Below, one piece after another: positions 15,162-21,037 of a stretch of DNA of 64,000 nt. Below the pieces are notes generated by a model that was not told the origin of the DNA, did no database searches, and was given only the letters and a program-made list of their open reading frames with translations. This DNA is from an uncultured Elusimicrobiales bacterium. GTDB taxonomy: Bacteria > Elusimicrobiota > Elusimicrobia > Elusimicrobiales > Elusimicrobiaceae. Numbering within the stretch: position 1 is the first letter of the stretch; every line of letters begins with the position of its first letter. The stretch covers positions 70,206 to 134,205 of the forward strand of contig CAKUMH010000005.1 of NCBI GenBank assembly GCA_934667625.1. Reading direction: 5' to 3'. The position numbers and the translations under genes are program-made.

Positions 15162-15662
15162 TTACTTCGTTCTCCAGGAAATGCAAGGTTTCTTGGCATA
15201 ATCCAGCGAAGAATAAGATGTGCAAGTAGTGGTGTAGAAACCGTTTGAGTTTTTTTCAGTTTTCCACGAAATGCAAGGATGTTTGGCATAGTCCAACGAG
15301 GAACGATATGTACAGGTGGTTATATAGGAACCATTAGAGTCTTTTTCAGTTTTCCACGAAACGCAAGGATGTTTGGCATAGTCCAACGAGGAACGATATG
15401 TACAGGTGGTTATATGGGAACCATTAGAGTCTTTGTTAGTTTTCCACGAAGCACAATGTTGTTTAGCATAGTCCAGCGAGGAACGATACATGCAGGTGGT
15501 TATATAGGAACCGTTAGAGTCTTTTTCAGTTTTCCACGAAACGCAAGGATGTTTAGCATAGTCCAGCGAGGAATAGGATGTGCAGGTAGTGTAGTAACTT
15601 CCTGCCACAACTGGCAGTTCGGACAGTATAAGCAACAAAGGAAGTAAAAACATTTTTTTCAT
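15162..15662 (-). CDS. Secreted Cys-rich tandem-repeat protein
   Basis: A 166-residue protein with a signal peptide (MKKMFLLPLLLILSELPVVA) and then about five near-identical 30-residue repeats with the core SSLDYAKHPCVSWKTEKDSN. Each repeat has two Cys, at repeat positions 3 and 16, suggesting one disulfide per repeat, and a conserved Trp. The 90-bp DNA repeats are nearly identical, so copy number could change by recombination. A strong AAGGGGGA ribosome binding site precedes ATG at 15662. No family recognised. It lies between a pilin and the tRNA-Thr repeats in the possible attachment region of the prophage. Confidence 0.7.
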   Translation of the reverse strand: MKKMFLLPLLLILSELPVVAGSYYTTCTSYSSLDYAKHPCVSWKTEKDSNGSYITTCMYRSSLDYAKQHCASWKTNKDSNGSHITTCTYRSSLDYAKHPCVSWKTEKDSNGSYITTCTYRSSLDYAKHPCISWKTEKNSNGFYTTTCTSYSSLDYAKKPCISWRTK

Positions 15663-15718
15663 AAGATCCCCCTTTTATTAGTATAACCCATTTTCAAGGG
15701 AAAATATTATATTATTAA

Positions 15719-16172
15719 AAAACCACGCTTGCGCGTGGTTTAAATTTAAGCCAAGACGGGTCTCGCCTTCTGATAAAATTCCTGACGGAATTTTTCTGCA
15801 GGCCGGGCTCGCGGTTTTTGCCTTGTGCGCCGAGGAACTTTATGCGCACAAACAAAAACATCGCTGCGCCTTTCGCTCCCCCACGCAGGCAAAGCAGTTT
15901 GCCTGCTGTCTTGCCTAAATCAAAAAACCACGCTTGCGCGTGGTTTTAAATTTAAGCCAAGACGGGTCTCGCTCTCCGATAAAATTCCTGACGGAATTTT
16001 TCTGCAGGCCGGGCTCGCGGTTTTTGCCTTGTGCGCCGAGGAACTTTATGCGCACAAACAAAAACATCGCTGCGCCTTTCGCTCCCCCACGCAGGCAAAG
16101 CAGTTTGCCTGCTGTCTGCCTTAAATTAAAAAACCACGCTTTCGCGTGGTTTTAAATTTAAGCCAAGACGGG
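15719..16172. repeat. Tandem 206-bp repeat containing copies of the tRNA-Thr 3' end and its terminator
   Basis: The block TTTAAGCCAAGACGGG with the preceding hairpin ACCACGC..GCGTGGT occurs three times. The tRNA part lies at 15749-15760, 15955-15966 and 16161-16172, exactly 206 bp apart. The last copy is the real 3' end of tRNA-Thr. Between the copies is a nearly identical insert with several short hairpins (for example AAAATTCCTGACGGAATTTT). Short open frames across it are not convincing genes. Confidence 0.85.
16129..16152 (-). terminator. Terminator of tRNA-Thr
   Basis: On the minus strand AAACCACGC, loop GAAA, GCGTGGTTTTTT, just downstream of the tRNA 3' end. The same hairpin is copied at about 15719-15741 and 15925-15946. 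Confidence 0.75.
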
Positions 16173-16233
16173 GGATCGAACCCCGGACCTATCGCTTACG
16201 AAGCGATTGCTCTACCAGCTGAGCTATCTTGGC
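16161..16233 (-). tRNA. tRNA-Thr (CGT)
   Basis: A 73-nt cloverleaf on the minus strand. The acceptor stem is GCCAAGA/TCTTGGC, the D-arm GCTC/GAGC, the anticodon stem ATCGC/GCGAT with loop TTCGTAA (anticodon CGT), and the T-arm CGGGG-TTCGATC-CCCCG. No encoded CCA. Its 3' end points toward the prophage and is duplicated in the adjoining 206-bp repeats, as expected for a phage attachment site. Confidence 0.95.
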
Positions 16234-16415
16234 GTTGCAAATCGGTCTCAACACATATATTTTACAAAAAAACAAAAAAGTTTGCACAAAGTCTTTTGCC
16301 GCATGTTTCCAGGCGTGAAAATTCTTGTCCGGGCGCTTGGCTTTCCGCGCAACATGTTGCTGCGGTTTGGCCTTATTGGCGGCCTTGCGGTTTTGCCGGC
16401 CCAGGCAGGTGCCCG

Positions 16416-18680
16416 CTATTTTACACCCTGTTCGCGCAAGAGCGCGTTTGTCTGCTGCTCCAGCGCACCAAAAAACGGGCTTAACTGGCGGTGGCGGGCC
16501 AAAAAATCAGGCTCCGTCACTCCGTCCGGTCCGCGGCGGTACGCGTCAATCCAGTGTTGGGCCAGTTGTGGTTTTTGTTGCAAAAGAGCGATGCTCGCCA
16601 AATAAGCGTACGTTTTTTCTTCCACGGGGTCCAGTTCCAGCGCGCGTTCAAGGGCACGCCGGGCCTGGCGGAAATTTTCCTCCGCCTGCCGAACCCGTTC
16701 CGCCCGCTCTGCCGGGTGCTGCGTTTGATTGGCCGCCTGCGCTTGGCGCAGCGCCATACCATAATACAGGTGGCCGATACTCTGGTGCAATTGCGTGTGA
16801 TACGGCGCGCGCGCCCGCACGAGGGCAAAATCTTTTAGCGCGCGTTCGTAATCGTTAGAAGGCGCCTTTTCATCTCCGCGCGAAGGGGAAAACGTCTGCG
16901 TCAGCTGCAGGGCCGTGGCGAGCGTGTTGGCGCGGTACTGGCGGTACTCCACGGCCAGCGGGTTGAGTTGTATCGCCTTGGTAAAATAGCCTACAGCGCC
17001 TTCTATATTTCCGCCCTGCACCAGGCTCACGCCCAGGCTGTAGTAGTGGTTTGCCTGAAAAAATCCATAAAACCAAATCAGCAGTGGCACTGCCGCCAAT
17101 AGGGGCAGTATGACCAGGGCGCGGCGCGTTAAAAAGGCCGCGCGGACGAACAGATAAATCACGCCGCCCAAGCAAAAAAGCAGTACGCCCCAAGCGGCGC
17201 CCAGCAAAAATCCTTCCCCGAGCGTGGTCACCCGCAGGGCGGCGGTCAGCTCGTTAAATTGCCCCAGCAGGTACGCCGCGCTCCCGCCCAACGCACCAAC
17301 CAGCAGTATGCGCAGCCCCCACACGGCCCACGCGGGCGAAGCTTTTTCTGCCGCCGCGGCCACGGGTTGCTCCGGGCGGTTAAGTGCCAAGAGGATACCA
17401 ATAAACAGCGCAAAAAAGAGCCCGCTGGAGGCGAAGCGCAAGCTGATATCCACCGTGGCGTGTACCAAAAGCCCCGTTAGCGCCGCCGCATAGCCCAGCA
17501 GATACAGGTTGCGCGTGCGTAAATCGGGCGAATTATTTTCGCGCCGTCTGAGTGTGGCAACCGCGCTCCATAAGGCAAAGAGCACCATCCACAAAAAAAC
17601 CGCCAGCCCCACTGTGCCCGTGGTGGCCCATTGTTCCAGGTATTCGTTTTCGGCGTGCTGGGTTTCGGTGTTGTGGGAGTTTTCTATGTAAAAAATTTGC
17701 GGCCGGCGGTAGCGCGGATAAATAATTTTAAAGCTGCCCGGCCCCGTGCCGATGATCGGCGCATCCTGCACCATTTCAAAGGCGGAAAGCCACGTATACG
17801 TGCGGAAACTGACGGACTGGAACCGCTTGGCGCTGTAAACTCCTGCCAGCAGTAAAGCCGCCATCACCGCACACACGGCGGCTAGGTTGATGATTTTTTT
17901 GCGTCCGTTTTCAGCCAAAAAATTTCCGTATCCCACCGCCAGTGCGCCTATAGCGGCGGCATAGGCTATCCAAGCGCCCTTGCTCTCGGTAAAAAACAGG
18001 GTAACAGACGCCGCCCCAAGCAGTGCAAGCAAACTTTTTTTGCGGGTTACTAAAAACTGCATGGCGGCCACGCACGAGGTAAAAACGACAAAGGCCCCGT
18101 AAAAATTGGGGTTGGCGTGGGTGGAAAAAACGCGTTTATCAAAGAACGCGCGCCACGGCATAAAATCCGCCCCGGGCACAAACCCGTCCGCCACCTGCAA
18201 AAGCCCGTATCCCACCGAAATCCACGCCGCGGCCAGGATAAATTTAGTCAGTGTTTTGATGTTTTCCTGCGTCAGTTCCGTGGCGGCCAAAAGCGTAATC
18301 CCGCCATACATCCACAGGCGGATGAACTCCTCCGCCGCTTCCCATTTATAAGGCGCCAGCAAAAAGGAAAACGTGTTCCAACCCAGGTAAGCCAGCACGG
18401 GCAGTAAAAACAAGCAGGTCTGGCGGGTGAAGGGATTTTTGCGTTCCGCCAGTTTGAGTGCCGCCCACAACGCCAGCAGCGTGACGGATCCCATCTGCAG
18501 CAGTGTCAGTTTCACTTGGGCGGTATCGTATGTAGCGGTAAAGAAGGAAAGGCTCACCAGCACGCACAGCCAGCCCAGCACCACGGGCAGCAGCCGGCGC
18601 AAAAACGCGGCCGCACGACTCCCCCTCGTGGCGGCCGAAGCAGCCGTTTCTTTGTTTGCAAAATGCTTTTTAGCGGACAT
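16416..18680 (-). CDS. O-antigen ligase / polymerase family membrane protein with TPR tail
   Basis: A 754-residue protein with about a dozen transmembrane helices (roughly residues 30-430 and further helices at about 440-560), then a TPR-containing soluble tail (from about 575: YYSLGVSLVQGGNIEGAVGYFTKA, later ALERALELDPVEEKTYAYLASIALL). The Wzy/WaaL signature region is visible (GPGSFKIIYPRYR, then HAENEYLEQWATTGTVGL). Members join or polymerise lipid-linked glycans; some are pilin O-oligosaccharyltransferases. A second protein of the same plan lies at 36725 beside the pilus operon. It follows the RDD-pilin fusion gene after 21 bases and is probably co-transcribed. Substrate unknown. Confidence 0.8.
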   Translation of the reverse strand: MSAKKHFANKETAASAATRGSRAAAFLRRLLPVVLGWLCVLVSLSFFTATYDTAQVKLTLLQMGSVTLLALWAALKLAERKNPFTRQTCLFLLPVLAYLGWNTFSFLLAPYKWEAAEEFIRLWMYGGITLLAATELTQENIKTLTKFILAAAWISVGYGLLQVADGFVPGADFMPWRAFFDKRVFSTHANPNFYGAFVVFTSCVAAMQFLVTRKKSLLALLGAASVTLFFTESKGAWIAYAAAIGALAVGYGNFLAENGRKKIINLAAVCAVMAALLLAGVYSAKRFQSVSFRTYTWLSAFEMVQDAPIIGTGPGSFKIIYPRYRRPQIFYIENSHNTETQHAENEYLEQWATTGTVGLAVFLWMVLFALWSAVATLRRRENNSPDLRTRNLYLLGYAAALTGLLVHATVDISLRFASSGLFFALFIGILLALNRPEQPVAAAAEKASPAWAVWGLRILLVGALGGSAAYLLGQFNELTAALRVTTLGEGFLLGAAWGVLLFCLGGVIYLFVRAAFLTRRALVILPLLAAVPLLIWFYGFFQANHYYSLGVSLVQGGNIEGAVGYFTKAIQLNPLAVEYRQYRANTLATALQLTQTFSPSRGDEKAPSNDYERALKDFALVRARAPYHTQLHQSIGHLYYGMALRQAQAANQTQHPAERAERVRQAEENFRQARRALERALELDPVEEKTYAYLASIALLQQKPQLAQHWIDAYRRGPDGVTEPDFLARHRQLSPFFGALEQQTNALLREQGVK

Positions 18681-18701
18681 ACGTCTATTATATAAAAAGA
18701 T

Positions 18702-19529
18702 TTATCCGTTCAGGTCCGTGCACAGCTCCTGCCCTTCCTTGGCCACGGGCGTGCAGGTGATGGGAGACTGGTCAAAAGGATAATAGAGCGTATATAAAAT
18801 GTCCATGGTATGCGTGCGGGCGTTGGCCTTCACGCCACCGGGTTCCAGCACCAGTTCAAACCCGTTGCAGGAGAGCTTTTGCGGGCTGATTTTTTTGCAC
18901 GGGGGATAGTCGCGCAGCCACACGCGCGGGTCAGCCCCCGGGGCCTGGGAATCGCTCAGTTGTTGACGGGCCGTTTGGTCCAGCGCGGTGAGCACGCGCG
19001 AAAGCTGCACATGCCGCGCCGTTTTTTGGTATTGCGGCAAGGCTACCCAGACTAACATCAGCCCCACAAACGCCAGCGCCAGCAAAATGGACACCACGGT
19101 GATAAACGTCAGCGATTCGTCCTCTTCTTCCTCTTCCAGGTCCGGGTCAAACTCGGCGTTTTTTAAAATCACCGCACTGTGGCTGAGGCGGTCGTGCAAC
19201 GTGCGTTTTTGTTTGTCAAAGGCGGCGATAAAAAAACCGAAGTAAAAGGTCACGTTCGTCACCAGTTTGGAGATAATGCGCTCCGTCGCCTGCCAAAAGG
19301 AGAGCCGTCTGCCCCGCCGGTCCACCACCTTAATACCCATGAGAATCTTTCCCACACTGGCCTGCAAGGGGGAACTTTCCAGCAGGGCGTAGTACAGCCA
19401 AATCAGCACTAAAAGCACCAGCGTCACCGAGGTGTTGTCCATCAGCTGGGCGAGCACCCAAAACAATAGGGCAAAGACGAACACGTCAATTATAAAGGCA
19501 AAAAAACGTTTCCAAACGCTTGCGTACAT
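18702..19529 (-). CDS. RDD-domain membrane protein fused to a pilin-like domain
   Basis: A 275-residue protein in two parts. Residues 1-125 are an RDD family domain with three or four helices (FFAFIIDVFVFALLF, then SVGKILMGIKVVD and LHDRLSHSAVILKN). After an acidic linker (EEEEEDE) comes one more helix (about 142-163) followed by ALPQYQKTARHVQLSRVLTAL and a Cys-containing globular part. The latter copies the PQYxKAxxK helix of the pilins in this window but has no prepilin cleavage site or Glu+5. The start at 19529 is chosen because AGGAGG lies eight bases before it; the longer frame begins at a TTG inside that ribosome binding site region. Function unknown. Confidence 0.75.
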   Translation of the reverse strand: MYASVWKRFFAFIIDVFVFALLFWVLAQLMDNTSVTLVLLVLIWLYYALLESSPLQASVGKILMGIKVVDRRGRRLSFWQATERIISKLVTNVTFYFGFFIAAFDKQKRTLHDRLSHSAVILKNAEFDPDLEEEEEDESLTFITVVSILLALAFVGLMLVWVALPQYQKTARHVQLSRVLTALDQTARQQLSDSQAPGADPRVWLRDYPPCKKISPQKLSCNGFELVLEPGGVKANARTHTMDILYTLYYPFDQSPITCTPVAKEGQELCTDLNG

Positions 19530-19610
19530 AAGGGCCTCCTCTTGCGTCAAAAAAAGTGCGTATATTAGTAGTATAACGATTTGGGTGGATTTGGCAAGGC
19601 GAAAATTCGG

Positions 19611-20096
19611 TTAGTTGTGGCAAAGCGGCACAGCCACGGCAGGGACGGCGCGCAGCAGGTCATTTGGATTTATTTTAATTTGCAGTCCGCGCAGGCCCGC
19701 GCTGACGTATATAAAATCCCACAGAATGCAGTCCTCGTGGATAAAGGTGGGAAAGGGTTTCTTCATGCCCAAAGGGGAACATCCGCCGCGCATATAGCCC
19801 GTCACGGGCACCAGCTCTTTTACGTGGAGCATTTCGCACGATTTATTGCCGCTTGCGCGGGCGGCGGCCTTCATATCCAGTTCTGCCGCGCCGGGAATTA
19901 CGCACACAAAAAAGCCCGTTTTGTCCCCGCGCAGGACGAGCGTTTTGTACACTTGGTCTATGTTTTGCCCCAAGCTTTGCGCCACATGGACGGCACTCAA
20001 ATTTTCCTCGTCCACCGGGTAGGCAATCAGTTCGTACGGAATGTGGAGTTCGTCCAAATGGCGTGCGGCGTTTGTTTTGTGGAGTTTGTTTTTCAT
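19611..20096 (-). CDS. ybaK: Cys-tRNA(Pro)/aminoacyl-tRNA deacylase, YbaK/EbsC family
   Basis: A 161-residue protein of the YbaK family, which hydrolyses mischarged Cys-tRNA(Pro) in the cytoplasm. The family core is seen: AVHVAQSLGQNIDQVYKTLVL with the conserved Lys, VCVIPGAAELDMKAAA, then VTGYMRGGCSPLGMKK and FIHEDCILWDFIYVSAGLRG. The length is as usual for the family. A TATAAT box ends only a few bases before ATG at 20096 on the minus strand, so the mRNA leader may be very short. Neighbours do not add functional clues. Confidence 0.9.
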   Translation of the reverse strand: MKNKLHKTNAARHLDELHIPYELIAYPVDEENLSAVHVAQSLGQNIDQVYKTLVLRGDKTGFFVCVIPGAAELDMKAAARASGNKSCEMLHVKELVPVTGYMRGGCSPLGMKKPFPTFIHEDCILWDFIYVSAGLRGLQIKINPNDLLRAVPAVAVPLCHN

Positions 20097-20159
20097 CTTC
20101 TTTATTATAGTTTTTTTGTATGTTGCGTGTGACGGTGTGTCAAAAGCCGACAGTGCCTA

Positions 20160-20336
20160 TAAGGTCATCCTGAACTTGATTCAGAAGCTACCGCTTGTGT
20201 CGTTTGTCGTTATAGCCGTTAAGCCGTCATGCTGAACTTGTTTCAGCATCTACCGGTTGGGTTGTTTTGTCCGTTATTAAATAAGGGTCATGCTGGAGTG
20301 TTTTAGTCCAGCATCTCTTCCTTTTTATGTCGTTTT
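20160..20336. repeat. Cluster of short palindromic intergenic repeats
   Basis: Holds a CTGAACTTGATTCAG copy near 20169, GTCATGCTGAACTTGTTTCAGCAT at about 20226, and GTCATGCTGGAGTGTTTTAGTCCAGCATC near 20287. Both types are hairpins. They lead directly into the conserved pilin promoter module. The whole 20097-20425 interval has no gene. Confidence 0.8.
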
Positions 20337-20359
20337 TGGGCCGGCAAAACACAGAGGGG

Positions 20360-20410
20360 TTGTATTCGTTTTTTTTTTTGCTAAATTTTGCATATAGGCA
20401 AAATTTAGCA
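20360..20410 (+). promoter_or_regulatory. Pilin cassette promoter module, copy 1 (T11 spacer, palindrome)
   Basis: TTGTAT (20360-20365), 16-bp spacer containing 11 consecutive T (20369-20379), TAAATT (20382-20387). The -10-like box lies inside a palindrome with 13-bp arms TGCTAAATTTTGC (20379-20391) and GCAAAATTTAGCA (20398-20410). The ribosome binding site AAGGAAGG follows at once. The same module precedes the pilins at 31530, 54675 and 58089. Confidence 0.65.
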
Positions 20411-20425
20411 AAAAGGAAGGTTGTT

Positions 20426-21028
20426 ATGAAAAACATTACTATGCGCCGTTTAAGTGGCTTTATGAAGGGTTTATTTAAGCCGTCATCCTGGAGTGTCCGG
20501 CGGCCCGCAGGGTTTTTAGGAGCTACTTCTTGTGCCGTTTGTCATGCAGGTTTTACCCTTATAGAGCTTCTTGTCGTCGTGCTTATCATCGGGATTCTTG
20601 CCGCTATTGCATACCCACAATACGAAAAAGCCATCTTTAAATCCCGCATGGTGCACACGCAGCTGCAGGCCAAGAGCATTTTTCAGGCCGCCCAGCTATA
20701 TTTGCTTGCCAACGGCCAAATGGCCGCTGTTGCCGACGATTTTGCCCAAGATGTTGGTTTTAGTGGATACGCTTCCAATGCCCGTGGCCAGCTGGCGGGT
20801 AAGTTTGGCAAGGACCTATGGGAAGATCTGCAAAGCCCTCCGTGTATATGGCATTACCAACGGTTGAACGGAGCCCTTTATTGTCGTGTCTGTTATGGCA
20901 ATAAAGGTATTCCCGCTTATTGCCATGTGTTTAACAGAAAGGATGTCGCTTTCTTTCAAAACGCCTTACGTTGGCCCAGCCGCGGCAAGTCGGGAGACGT
21001 GGAAAGTTTTGATATTCCCTTGCAGTAA
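20426..21028 (+). CDS. Type IV pilin-like protein with repeat-interrupted leader
   Basis: A 200-residue prepilin. It starts MKNITMRRLSGF like the cassette pilins at 31530, 54675 and 58089, but about 31 extra residues follow before the cleavage site AG|FTLIELL, giving a 42-residue leader instead of 11. The extra DNA is a copy of the palindromic intergenic repeat (about 20479-20547). After the site the gene is a normal pilin: Glu+5, hydrophobic helix, AYPQYEKAIFKSRM, a LANGQ motif and a C-terminal domain with several Cys. Whether the peptidase still cleaves it is unknown. ATG at 20426 is preceded by AAGGAAGG. It is followed convergently by uvrA after only nine bases. Confidence 0.85.
   Translation: MKNITMRRLSGFMKGLFKPSSWSVRRPAGFLGATSCAVCHAGFTLIELLVVVLIIGILAAIAYPQYEKAIFKSRMVHTQLQAKSIFQAAQLYLLANGQMAAVADDFAQDVGFSGYASNARGQLAGKFGKDLWEDLQSPPCIWHYQRLNGALYCRVCYGNKGIPAYCHVFNRKDVAFFQNALRWPSRGKSGDVESFDIPLQ
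20479..20547. repeat. Palindromic repeat element inside the pilin leader
   Basis: CCGTCATCCTGGAGTGTCC followed by GGCGGCCCGCAGGG and then TTGTGCCGTTTGTCATGC. The same blocks occur in intergenic repeats, for example at about 54522-54560. Its length keeps the reading frame. Confidence 0.75.
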
Positions 21029-21037
21029 TCGGCTTGT

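Noticed and set aside
15825..16124. 99-codon frame across the tRNA-Thr repeats
   Set aside because: It repeats itself because the DNA does, runs through terminator hairpins and has no ribosome binding site.
15719..16172. Tandem repeats considered as a CRISPR array
   Set aside because: The 206-bp units are almost identical over their whole length, there are no unique spacers, and no cas genes are nearby.
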